Source: JAABRU01 sp041390465
GTDB taxonomy: Bacteria > Desulfobacterota > Desulfobacteria > Desulfobacterales > Desulfococcaceae
NCBI GenBank assembly: GCA_041390465.1
Contig: JAWKPW010000011.1
Span: forward strand, 19,868-83,867
Length of the DNA: 64,000 bases
Reading direction: 5' to 3'
Each line of letters begins with the position of its first letter. The first letter of the stretch is position 1. A program made the position numbers and the translations under genes. This document shows positions 53,376 to 62,809 of this stretch, piece after piece. Below the pieces are notes generated by a model. The model made no database searches and was not told the origin of the DNA. It saw only the letters and a list, made by a program, of their open reading frames with translations.

Positions 53376-53930
53376 TTACTTTCTGTTTTTCCCGCGTTTT
53401 CCTGTGAAGTTTTCTTCTTTACCCCGTAAAAATTCCATAAATTTATCACCTTTGCCATTATATTCAAAATTGTCTTTTTAAAAGTCTTTTCCAGTTCCTG
53501 CTGATATTTCGATGTTCCTGCGGCACTGAACCGGAATAGGCACAGATAAATGCCTTTGCCGTATATTTGAGTTTCATATTCTTTCAAACTGTTATATGTA
53601 CTTTTACAATCTGCTTCACTGTATGACCCACATCTTTAATATTGTCTTTGAGTTCTGCAAAACAAATAATTCTTTCCTCTGTTCCCTGCATAAAATACAA
53701 TCAGATCACAGAGATTGTATCCTTCTGTTTTCCCCATGTACTGACGGAATCTGCCATTTTGGCAATGAGGATTTTCTGTCTGATCATCTGTGCAGCAAGT
53801 TAATTGCCTTATCCGGTGCAGGCTCAGCACTTACACATGTTTTGTTTTCACAAAATCTTTTACGCCGGGCATAAGAGATGGGGATAACAGCAGAAATTCA
53901 AGTCCGGATCTTTCAGATGATGGCATTCTC
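53376..53930 (-). pseudogene. Decayed partner gene of the ATPase module
   Basis: Fragments of one protein can be read in different frames: a Cys/Lys-rich N-terminal part, KWQIPSVHG/NGRFRQYMGKTEGYNLCDLIVF, ERIICFAELKDNIKDVGHTVKQIVK, KLKYTAKAFICAYSGSVPQEH, and NGKGDKFMEFLRG before the stop at 53376. Stops and indels separate them. No family recognised. It directly follows the ATPase remnant on the same strand, so the two were probably an operon. Confidence 0.5.
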
Positions 53931-54118
53931 AGTCCTTCCCATACAGGTTTTGACATTCCTGTTTACAAAACAGGACAATTATAGTTTTTTTACCAACTTT
54001 TGTCCACTGCAAAACCGGAAGGAGTGCAAAAATTGCCGTAAGCGTTTTTTTTGCACAGCCATCCTTAAAGAACAAAAAGCTAAGGAAAATATTATATTTA
54101 AATTGATACAGTTTTATA

Positions 54119-55529
54119 TCAGACTGCTGTAATGGCAGCAAGATCAGAAGAAACATTTCCAAATGTACTCCAAATGATCACACCCTTTTCATCCACAATA
54201 ACCTTTGACTGTTCCGTTTTCAAACAGACAGATGGAAACTTTGTTCTGTTCAATAAAGGCATCTGTCCGTCTCAGATAAAACAGTTCCCTGATTTTTTCT
54301 TTTGTCATCGGATTTTACCGCCTGCATCAGGATTGGCAGATGATCCACAATATATGGGTTGTGAGTGGTAATCAGTAATATTCAGACCCGCTCACCAGCA
54401 TTGCAAGAAATTCTGTAATTTCCACCTGAGCCGCAGGATGCGCAGATTCATTTCCGGTTCATCAATAACAAGCAAATCGCCCGGCTGGGCAAGAAATTTC
54501 AGATAAAGTGCAAGAGGGGCAAGTTCTTTTTCACCATAGAAGAAGATACATTTAATTCCCAGATTCGTATTTTCTGACACTTTGTAAATAAGTTCAAATT
54601 CTATTCCATATTGTTTAAAATCAATGTTTCCAAGCAAAATATCATTAAGAAAATTCGCCAAATTAATAAATTCCATTATTTTGGGATTGTATTTCTGTTG
54701 TTTCTCTGTTAAAACGTTCTTTCAGCAAAGATGCGCTGAGAATTGAGAGAAAATTTTTCTACAGGTTCAGAAATCCATGACTGTTCACCGGTTTTTGGAC
54801 TGCTCCTTTTTCTGCTCTTATGTTTCGTTTTCTATACGGAACTGAGGAAGCAAAGGGAAACGTTATCAATGCTGTCCTTTCTGTTGTAAAACAGAGTGTT
54901 TTGAAACATCAATTCCGAATCATTCCAAAAGTTCTCTGAAACAGCAAATTCCTCTTATTTCCTTATTGATAACAGGAGAGGGATTCTCTGAATGATGAGG
55001 TTCATATTTTGTATAATAATACAGTTCATCTGATTTTTTTTCTTTTAACAGATTCAATGTAACTGATGAATCCGTTCCAATGCCGGTCTCAATTCTTGAC
55101 TGGTGTGGATTCTTCTTGACTGTCAAAATTTGTCTGACAGTCTGAGACAGTTCAATATGAATCTTTATATCATTGCATTCAATCCTTTTGGAAGCCATGA
55201 ACCTGTTTATCCACTCAGGAGCCAGTTTTGCTGTTTCATTCATATAAATTTCAATAAAACTCTGCGTAAATTCAATAAGATTAATTTTGGCATTCCCTTT
55301 TTCCGCAAATCGCAACAGTTTCTTCCAAGGGTTCATACCGAAACGATGTTTTTCCTCAATATATTCATTTTTATAGTAATTGAATCCTACTCTCCGAAAA
55401 TACCGGCAATTGTGTATGTTGCCCATGTTTTTCCGGTTCCGTTTTCACCGATAAAAAACAGTCAGAGGTTTCAACTCAATCCGGGCTTCTTTGGACAGCC
55501 CCCAAATTACAGAGATTTATTCTCGCCAT
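54119..55529 (-). pseudogene. Decayed AAA ATPase (AAA_21/OLD-like)
   Basis: From ATG 55529 the pieces MARINLCNLGAV, LTVF-IGENGTGKTW (Walker A), a long middle part in one frame (55426-54920), LLVIDEPEMNL (Walker B, about 54450-54480) and LLITTHNPYIVDHLP (54320-54370) can be joined by several small indels. The Walker B and His-containing last motif are those of SMC-like ATPases found in phage-defence and toxin systems. Intact length would be near 470 residues. Base composition is clearly more A+T-rich than the flanks, suggesting transfer. Confidence 0.7.
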
Positions 55530-55787
55530 CAAATGGTTCCTTTTTTTTCCAATACTTTTCTGAAGTTATCCCAGTTTCTCTTGCTGTATTCTTTATTTAT
55601 CGGATAAAACCACCGCCTCTGGCGGTGGCAGTTTACTATAGTTTTTAAGATAAAGAGTATTCCCCGAAAACCCTAAGTTTTTTTGGACAGTTCTCGATCT
55701 TTGCCGCTTTTTGCTTCAGAACTTCAGGGCAGTAAATCCCGGACTTTTCTGCCCGGATTTGCACAGCAGGAAGATTCAAAAAGTGTT

Positions 55788-55982
55788 ATGCTGAAATATA
55801 AGCAAAACTGCATCTGTTATTCTCTGCGGGATGTGGTATTTTCTGACACACACAATCCCGCATCCGGCCTCTTTCATCCGGAGAAAATCCACAGGGCGGA
55901 ATGCTGCCCCTTTGCCCGGCATTGTCCTCCCGACTGCCGAAAGCAGGGGAGAGCTTGCCCGGAAATAAAAAAAGGAGACTGA
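55788..55982 (+). CDS. Small cysteine-rich protein, uncertain
   Basis: 64 residues from ATG 55788. The C-terminal half has five Cys (AECCPFARHCPPDCRKQGRAC). Ribosome site weak. Its stop (TGA 55980) ends one base before the next ATG, which suggests coupling and is the main support. No family recognised. Confidence 0.35.
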   Translation: MLKYKQNCICYSLRDVVFSDTHNPASGLFHPEKIHRAECCPFARHCPPDCRKQGRACPEIKKGD

Positions 55983-55983
55983 C

Positions 55984-56175
55984 ATGACAGCAGACAATGG
56001 AAAACCTCCTCTGCACAATATCTTCTGTTTCCTCCTTTCCCCGGAGGATTCGGAACATCTGCCCATCTGTTTATGGGCAGATGTTCACCGGCAGTCCTTT
56101 TCTGAATACTGCAAAACAGCATTCTGGCTGATTGTCTCTGTCCTGATCTCTCTGGGAATCAGTCTGCTGTGCTGA
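55984..56175 (+). CDS. Small membrane protein, hypothetical
   Basis: 63 residues, with a good ribosome site (AAAGGAG 7 bases before ATG 55984). The N-terminal 40 residues are polar with SPEDSEHLPICLW; the C-terminus is a single membrane helix (AFWLIVSVLISLGISLLC), so it would be tail-anchored. It ends overlapping the end of the convergent cohesin-domain gene by 17 bases. Family unknown. Confidence 0.5.
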   Translation: MTADNGKPPLHNIFCFLLSPEDSEHLPICLWADVHRQSFSEYCKTAFWLIVSVLISLGISLLC

Positions 56176-56830
56176 TTTTCTTTTTCGATGAACTGCCCTG
56201 ACACTTTTCGGCGGATTTTGCTGTTTCCGGAGAATCAGCGGCAGTCTTCTGCTTTGCTGAATCCGGCGCAACTGATTTTGCATCTGCCGCGTTCATGGTT
56301 TCGGTTTCTGATGACAGAGAAGGGGATTTTCCCGAAATATCGGAAGATTGAGCGGGAAAAAGTGTCAGGGCATGAACCGAAACCTTATGCTCAGCATCCT
56401 TTAAGGTATCGCTCATAAGCTGGGATTCCTTAACCTCTATCTTCACCGTCTTTTTTTCCGCAATATCTCCGCTGACTCCGAATTCCAGAAAAAGAATGGG
56501 AAAATGTTCCCCTTTCACACCTTTGGCCCCGGCCATGACAATAATCAGCACGCCAGGATTTTTGTCATTGACAATGTGCATCAGCGAAGAAGTATGCTCT
56601 GTTTTGTCCGCTTTTTTGAATGTGAGCATCTCTTTGTCATAGGTCAGGGAAAGTTTGACCCCCGCGAGATTGTCTGTTTTGTCAATCAGGATGGGAATCC
56701 GCACAGACTGACCGGCTCTGGCTTCTGCTGCGGGAATGCTGATTTCCGTTCCCCAGGCAGAACCGCACATGACAGTGACTGCCGTCAATATCCATGCCAG
56801 AGTTTTGAGAATTCCAAAAAAATCTTTCAT
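56159..56830 (-). CDS. Secreted cohesin-domain protein
   Basis: 223 residues from ATG 56830 (AAGGGATA upstream). Signal peptide (LAWILTAVTVMCGSAWG), then a single cohesin-like domain (residues about 28-150): AGQSVRIPILIDKTDNLAGVKLSLTYDKEMLTF is the classic cohesin start, with HFPILFLEFGVSG later. The C-terminal 70 residues are low-complexity Ser/Ala/Lys and end KKKISTAD without a membrane helix. Non-cellulosomal cohesins occur widely in bacteria and archaea, with unknown partners; no dockerin is seen here. Confidence 0.75.
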   Translation of the reverse strand: MKDFFGILKTLAWILTAVTVMCGSAWGTEISIPAAEARAGQSVRIPILIDKTDNLAGVKLSLTYDKEMLTFKKADKTEHTSSLMHIVNDKNPGVLIIVMAGAKGVKGEHFPILFLEFGVSGDIAEKKTVKIEVKESQLMSDTLKDAEHKVSVHALTLFPAQSSDISGKSPSLSSETETMNAADAKSVAPDSAKQKTAADSPETAKSAEKCQGSSSKKKISTAD

Positions 56831-56876
56831 TATCCCTTGCACTCCTTTTTCATTTATCATTCAATATTCATCATTA

Positions 56877-57986
56877 TTACTGGCCGTCTGTCTGCTCATC
56901 AATCCGGCGCAGCCCTTCCATGAGCAGCCACATCAGATTTGCGATTTCAGGGGCTTTGCTGTATTCCTGCGGGAGACCGGGCACAAAGCGGAAACGGCCG
57001 TCCTGCTCTCCCAGGGCTTCAAAAAAGGCATCTTTTCCCTCTTTGCTGTTGTACTTTGCCAGTACCACATCTCCGTCCCGGAAGAAAAACTTGGCCGGTC
57101 CCCGGGGAAGCGTCAGGGTCAGGATGCCGGTTTTTTTGTTTTCTCCCAGCACCTGAAACAGTTCAGGCGAAGGCATGTCGGAAAGTTTGCCAATCATGCC
57201 GGAACGGATTTCAGCCGACAGGGTGACATTGGATTTGGCCAGACGCTGGGAAAGCAGCCGGGCCAGATACATCTGCAGAGAGGGAAAGCGGCTGAGTATC
57301 CTTCGGAAATCCTTTCCCGGCATATACAGTGCTTTCAGGGGTTCAACCACCTTTACCGTGGCAACTGCGGGTTCCCCGCTAAGCAGGCTCATCTCCCCGA
57401 AAACCTCCCCTTTTCCCAGACTGGCAATCAGCACACCTCCCTGATCCGCCACTGCCACCTTTCCGTTGACAACAATATAAAGATTCTCACTGGGATCACC
57501 TTTGCGGATGATCTCCATGTTTTTCGGAAATTTTTTGAGCTGCAGAAAGGAAAGCAGCTCCCGGATATTGTGCAGATCCAGTGTCCTGAAAATGGAAAAA
57601 CCCCGCAGGATTTCCGCAATGTCATTCTTTTTCTGAAGGGAAGCGGAAGGCGTTTCGCCGGAATGGGAAGACGGGGCCGTGCCGCTTCTTTTTTCCCGGT
57701 CATATTCCAGTCGTATGGTTCCGGTGCATCCGCTGCAGTTCATGATATAGGTGGGAATTTTGGCAACAGACTGGTATTTGATCAGCACATTGCTGATGTC
57801 ACCGTAAAGAATCGGACATTCGGGTTTGCCGGCCGGAATGTCAATGATGGAAGTGGAGATAAACTTCCGCTCCCCTTTGTGTTCCAGCAGCAGAGCCTTT
57901 CCGGAAAGCAGAAACTCATCTCCGTATTTGTAGAAAGGACAGTTGTTTTCCTCTATGATTTTAAAGACAGCTTTGGGAATCTGCAT
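56877..57986 (-). CDS. Cyclic-nucleotide-binding protein with PATAN (DUF4388) domain, paralogue 2
   Basis: 369 residues. Residues 1-100 form a small N-terminal domain with Cys pairs (NNCPFY, NCSGCTG). Residues about 125-245 are a cNMP-binding domain (GDPSENLYIVVNGKVAV, LGKGEVFGEMSLLSGEPAVATV; the phosphate-binding cassette lacks the usual Arg). Residues about 260-365 are a DUF4388/PATAN domain (MPSPELFQVLGENKKTGILTL), found in signalling proteins and gliding or chemosensory regulators. Its start shares one base with the stop of its paralogue (TGATG). Confidence 0.82.
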   Translation of the reverse strand: MQIPKAVFKIIEENNCPFYKYGDEFLLSGKALLLEHKGERKFISTSIIDIPAGKPECPILYGDISNVLIKYQSVAKIPTYIMNCSGCTGTIRLEYDREKRSGTAPSSHSGETPSASLQKKNDIAEILRGFSIFRTLDLHNIRELLSFLQLKKFPKNMEIIRKGDPSENLYIVVNGKVAVADQGGVLIASLGKGEVFGEMSLLSGEPAVATVKVVEPLKALYMPGKDFRRILSRFPSLQMYLARLLSQRLAKSNVTLSAEIRSGMIGKLSDMPSPELFQVLGENKKTGILTLTLPRGPAKFFFRDGDVVLAKYNSKEGKDAFFEALGEQDGRFRFVPGLPQEYSKAPEIANLMWLLMEGLRRIDEQTDGQ

Positions 57987-59065
57987 CAGACCTGTTCCTT
58001 TTCTTCATCTATCCGTCTGAATCCGTCCATAAGAAGCCATGTGAAATCCCCGAATTCTTCTGTTTCCAAATCCCGGGCAGGCAGTTCCCCGATAAACCGG
58101 AACCGTCCCTCTTTTTCCCTCAGTATGCTGTAAAAGGCCTGCCTTCCGTGTTTTCCATTGTATTCGGCACGGATAAGTCTGCCGTCACGAAAGACAATCT
58201 CTGATGGGCCCGCGGACAGATGCAGTTTCAGCACCCCGGTTTTCTGGTTCACGTTCAAAGCCTGAAACAGTTCAGACGGGGACATTTCTGTCAGGTTCCC
58301 CACCATTCCGGAATCAACTTCCTCAGAACGCATCAGATTCACTTCAGTCAGACGCCGGGAAAGCAGACGGGTGAAATACATCTGGAGGGACGCGGAGCGG
58401 TTCAGCAGTCTTCGGAAATCATCGCCTTCCATATATAACACTTTTGAGGGTTCTGCAACTTTTATTGTGGCTGTCACCGGATCTCCGCTCAGAAGACTCA
58501 TTTCACCGAAAACTTCCCCTTTTCCCAGAAAGGCAATGCTCACCCCGTTTCTGCCAATCACCTCAACCAGCCCGGAAACAATGATATACAGTCTTTTTCC
58601 GGGCTCCCCTTTCTGGAGCACAATATCTCCGGAGCTGTACTTTTCCATTTTCAGCAGGGGAACAAACTGCCGGAGATCATTTTCATCCAGAACCTGAAAA
58701 AAGGAAAAACTGCCCAGCAGGCTTTCAAACACCTCCACATCTGTGTCAGATACCGGCAAAACAGAGTCTTTCTGGCGTTTGTAGCGCAGCAGAACAGAAC
58801 CTGTGCAGCCGCCGCAGCGGATTTTGAACCCCGGAACCCTGTCCACGCTTTTGTATTTGATCAGAATTTCGGACAGATCCTCGATGATAATGCGGCACGA
58901 GGATTTGCCCCTGGGCAGTTGGATAACCGTTGTGCTGATAAAGGTTTTTTCCTCTTTCTGATCCAAAAGCAGGGCCTTGCCGGACAGAGCAAAAACATCT
59001 CCCATTTCATAAAAGGGACATTTGTTTTCTTCAATGATTTCAAAAATGGCTTTGGGGAAACTCAT
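57986..59065 (-). CDS. Cyclic-nucleotide-binding protein with PATAN (DUF4388) domain, paralogue 1
   Basis: 359 residues, same three-part build as its downstream neighbour and roughly half identical by eye (FGEMSLLSGDPVTATIKVAEP, MSPSELFQALNVNQKTGVLKL). Cys pairs NKCPFY and RCGGCTG are conserved. The pair arose by tandem duplication and is translationally coupled. Output domain absent, so both probably act by protein contact. The upstream neighbour is the Rieske-like gene, 26 bases away. Confidence 0.82.
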   Translation of the reverse strand: MSFPKAIFEIIEENKCPFYEMGDVFALSGKALLLDQKEEKTFISTTVIQLPRGKSSCRIIIEDLSEILIKYKSVDRVPGFKIRCGGCTGSVLLRYKRQKDSVLPVSDTDVEVFESLLGSFSFFQVLDENDLRQFVPLLKMEKYSSGDIVLQKGEPGKRLYIIVSGLVEVIGRNGVSIAFLGKGEVFGEMSLLSGDPVTATIKVAEPSKVLYMEGDDFRRLLNRSASLQMYFTRLLSRRLTEVNLMRSEEVDSGMVGNLTEMSPSELFQALNVNQKTGVLKLHLSAGPSEIVFRDGRLIRAEYNGKHGRQAFYSILREKEGRFRFIGELPARDLETEEFGDFTWLLMDGFRRIDEEKEQV

Positions 59066-59091
59066 CCTGTTTTTCCATATGTTGGCATGTC

Positions 59092-59496
59092 TTATCCCAT
59101 TCCTGCGATCAGAATTCCGGTTTCCGGATTCACCTGCACAGGCAGTGTCCGGAGCGGGGTTTTGGCCGGGCCGGAAATCGCGTTTCCGTCATAGCGGTAC
59201 ATGGATTTGGACACACTGCAGCAGCACAGAGCCGCCTCTCCGGCCATGGGATCAATCCTTCTTCCCATATGGCTGCATTTGTTCACAAAGGCATGATATT
59301 TTCCGTCTGTTCCATGCACCAGCAGAATTCTGTCCGCGAGTCCTTTGCCTTCCAGCCGCACTGCGCCTCCGGATTTGGACAGAGCGGGAATCTTGTTCAA
59401 ATCAGCGATGATCTGACTGTCTGAAACTCGCCAGCTTTGCCCATCTGCCTCCGGTGTTTCACAGATTCCCAGAATGCGTTTGACAAATTTCATCAT
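59092..59496 (-). CDS. Rieske-like protein with an incomplete cluster site
   Basis: 134 residues, small soluble Rieske-fold protein. The first ligand motif is intact (Cys74-Ser-His76 in VNKCSHMGRR). The second should be CPxHG; here it reads CCCSVSKSMYRYDG, where aligning on the downstream Gly puts Ser96 at the His position. The 2Fe-2S cluster is therefore doubtful, though Cys91-93 could offer an alternative ligand. The end GPAKTPLRTLPVQVN is typical of Rieske domains. Upstream of and near the cNMP/PATAN pair; probably same operon. Confidence 0.65.
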   Translation of the reverse strand: MMKFVKRILGICETPEADGQSWRVSDSQIIADLNKIPALSKSGGAVRLEGKGLADRILLVHGTDGKYHAFVNKCSHMGRRIDPMAGEAALCCCSVSKSMYRYDGNAISGPAKTPLRTLPVQVNPETGILIAGMG

Positions 59497-59735
59497 AACA
59501 GCTTCTCCTTTTTATGAATGTGCAGCAGATTAAAAAATCTTCCGGCAGTGTTTTGTCAACTTTGCTCTGACGGATTTTAACCGCAAGGGTCACAAAGACG
59601 GCACAAAGGTCACAAAAAAACTGTATCCGTCAGTTTTATTTTGGCAAAGCAGCAGTGCCAAACGGAAAATTTGGCAAATTCCCCTGCCCCTCCCAAGAGG
59701 AGATTCTCCAAACAGAGCATGACAATCTGTTCAGA
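59497..59735. other. Intergenic region with GGACACAAAG-type repeat
   Basis: 59576-59620 holds TTTTAACCGCAAGGGTCACA and AAGACGGCACAAAGGTCACA, the same motif found inside the MITE-like elements. No gene. Confidence 0.5.
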
Positions 59736-62669
59736 TCAGGCGCAACTGCATTTCTGCATCTGTTTTGGATTCCGCAGCAGGCAGATCAATCTGCCCCGGT
59801 TTTTGGGACAGGCCCTGCCCGTCAGTCCCGGCTCCCGTGCAAGAAGCTGACGCAGCGGTTTCAGGTCAGGAAGTCCCATCGCAGCAGACAATGCCGCGTC
59901 AATTTCCGCACGCACCGGATCTTTGTCAAGCCGGGCAAGGGGCATGAGTTCCTTTTCACAGACTGCATCATATGTTTCCCGGCAAGCTGGTGATGACCTC
60001 ATCCGGCAGAGAGCGCACATCCAGCACCGGCATGTTTTCCCATGCAGGTTGTTTAATCCTTCATCCAGACGCCCTGCGTTGAGACTCTGCGGGAAAGAAG
60101 CAGCAATATTGATGCAGTGGATTCATCCATAATAACAGTGTCTTTTCCTGTAGGACAGACAATTCTGTTTTTAATGCCCACCAGCTTGTGCCCAAAACAG
60201 GTTCCTCAAAACCAATGGTTGTAACCCGATGGGTTGTGGTTCTTGCCCGCTCAATGAGCAAAATTCGCCCGGCACGGGCCAAAGTCTTTGTTTTCCGTAA
60301 TCTGTCCCCCGAGGAGATTCCGCCCAGGGCATAAGGTGTGCATTTGATTCTGCCTGATGCCCAGCACTTTTTGGCATCATGATGCAAGGATGGAAATGGC
60401 GACCAGTCAAGTTTCCGATCCTTTGAATCCGTCATGTATCCGTCTGCTGTCCGGTCCCAGATCGCCAATCTTCCCCAGTCTGCAATATTGGCACCGCTAC
60501 CGGATCCTGGCCCGGCACTGCCAGTTGTCCCTGTTCCAGTTGCACGGCTGCTCCAGCGTCCATGTTCAGTAAACTGCACACCAATCCACTGGCAGCCTCC
60601 TGCGATGCGGGCAGTGAAATGACTTCTGCAAATTTGTGACCTTTCACACCGGCAGCGGATATTATTTCTTCCAAATCAAGCCGGGCCGGTCTGCATTCCC
60701 TCACCCGTGAAGCCACAGCCATTGCCTCATAAATGGTGCGGGGATTGTACCAGAGATTCACATAAACTGTTTCCCCCGGCGGCTCATTTTCCAGCCGTTT
60801 TCGGGCAATGAACATGAGTTCGGACAGATTGGTGTTTTCGGAAAAATTTGGACGCTCCGCATCATGACTGACCATCACCATCTCAACATGATAGCTGTCA
60901 GACAGCAGCTTTCGGCTTGCCCCCCATGCCTCACCTGTGGCAAGTGCCACAGGCAGAATAAAAGCCAGCCTGCCCCCGGCAAGCAGGTGTCTGTCGGCAA
61001 TTGCAAGAAACACACTGCCAAGCCCGGCTGTGACCGAAGCCTGCAAATCCCGGACGCGTTTTTTCAGTTCTGTCTGGAGTTTTGTCCTTTCCTCATCCGG
61101 CAGACTTCCGAACAGCAGGTTGGTGGTTCCGCTTGATCTTACAAACGGCGGATTCATCACACAGAGATTTATCTGGGGAACCTTTGCTCTGGTGCGGTGT
61201 TCCCCGTTGACTCCGGTCTGTCTGTCCTCCATCTGGGTGTTGTCCAAAGTGATCTGGGTGTCCACACTGTCGCGGTCAGCAAAATCCAGACTGCCCAGAC
61301 GCAGGGATCGGTTTCTCACGCCCATCGGCATGATAAACAGGTTCATGTTCCGGTAGGTCACATGGGGCGCGAGCATTCCCAGAGTGGAGGCTGTGAGATG
61401 GACAGCCGAGGGCAGCACATCATAGCCGTAAAGCATTTTTTCCATCAGGATTTGGTGCAGCCCGCTGAAACTTTTCTCCCCCAGCTTTCTGCCTGTTTTC
61501 ACCCGTGACACCACAAACTGATCCGTAATTGCCTGTGCTGCGGCCATGAGCAGGGTTCCGGTTCCGCAGGCAAGGTCCGCGACCACAAAATTCTCCAGTT
61601 TTTCCGCTGAGCCGAAATCCTGTCCCTCCCATTTGTGCGCAAACACCAGTTTGAGGAGCAGCGTGGCCGAGGATGTGGCCGTGTAATACGTGCCCAGATA
61701 TTTGCCGTGGTGCAGCAGCCAGTGGTAGATGCGCCCCATCAGATCATGCCGGAGTGCGGACTGGTTTGCGCAGATGGACTTGGCTTCCGCCATAAGCCAG
61801 CGGACATAGGATATGGCATTTGCGGATACAGGTATTTCCTGCAGAATGGCCTCGCCAATCTGAAAAATCGGAACATAGTTTATCTTTGTCCAAATCCCGT
61901 GCCAGTGCTGTTTCAGTCTGTCAATCGGATCCGCGGGAGTGTCATATGCGCGCAGGGAATCCACCCGCATATCCCCGCCGTTTGAGGCAAGCTGTTCCTG
62001 AAAGATCATGGCATTGGCAAGCACCAGAGAGGCAACTCTGGCGGCCGCAGTGCGCCGTGCGTTCCGCTCCTCACCGCTTTCTCCGCGCTTTGCGGGCATG
62101 CCCAGCAGCACGGAAAGCCGGTCGCAGGTCGCGGTCTGACCGCTCCATAAGGATGCAATGGCCTCAATTTTCTCGGAAAGCCGTTTTGCGGACTGCGCAA
62201 CAATGTCATCTTTGATCAGGGCCTCATGCACCCGGCGCAGCGCGGCAAGGATTTCCGAAGGAATTGCATCAGACCATTCTGTATGTCCGGCTTCCGAGAC
62301 AATCAGAAACCGCAGCCGGGAACCTGACAGGATTTTGCCAAGCTGACCGGTGGGGACAGTGCGGATATCTTTGGGATACACCAAGGCAACAGCCATATGG
62401 CAGATGCCGATCTGCACACGTTTCAGCGCATCGGACAGAACTGTGTTTTCCGCATCAGGGGTATCGGAAAACTTTCCCTCTATGATGACCCGAAGTCCGC
62501 CCAAAGTGAACATGACATCCGGTCTGTGCCTGCCGGAGTGCTGAATGGTTTCTGATTCCGCATCCACACCGTGCTGTGTCAGCAGCAGGGCAAGCTGTGT
62601 GTTCACGGATTCCTCTCTGTGACGGTGCTCCTGTTTCATTTTCTGCTGTTCCTCAAACGCAGGTTCCAT
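59736..62669 (-). pseudogene. N6-adenine DNA methylase with N-terminal nuclease-like domain, copy 1, 3' end frameshifted
   Basis: From ATG 62669 a clean frame of 745 residues: a PD-(D/E)xK-like N-terminus (RPDVMFTLGGLRVIIEGKFSD), helical region, methylase motif I (VADLACGTGTLLMAA, about residue 375) and motif IV (LCVMNPPFVRSSG, about 515). The frame then runs out at 60432, while the natural C-terminus continues in other frames (60061-60579 and 59736-60020: REPGLTG at the end). Comparison with copy 2 at 62810-64000 shows single-base losses or gains, mainly in homopolymers. Probably a type IIG-like or BREX/DISARM-like modification enzyme; the exact system is unresolved. Confidence 0.75.
59823..60927. 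repeat. Duplicated 1.1-kb segment, copy 1
   Basis: Matches 62891-64000 at about 96% by eye, same orientation, offset 3068-3074. Differences are mostly one-base indels, for example GATGCAAGG here and GATGCAAAAAGG in the other copy. Confidence 0.9.
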
Positions 62670-62809
62670 ATAAAAATTTTAATCTGTGAAATCAGAGTAT
62701 TGTTATCCTGTTTCTGCAAAGGCATGACTGTCAGACTCTGCAGGGTGACCTGTGAGAATGAATGTGCCGGTTCAGTCACCTGAAAGATTTTACAGCCTTT
62801 CAGAAGTTG

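Noticed and set aside
53285..53587. 100-codon minus-strand frame overlapping the Trm112-like gene
   Set aside because: It covers Trm112 in the wrong frame and part of the decayed partner gene; not an independent gene.
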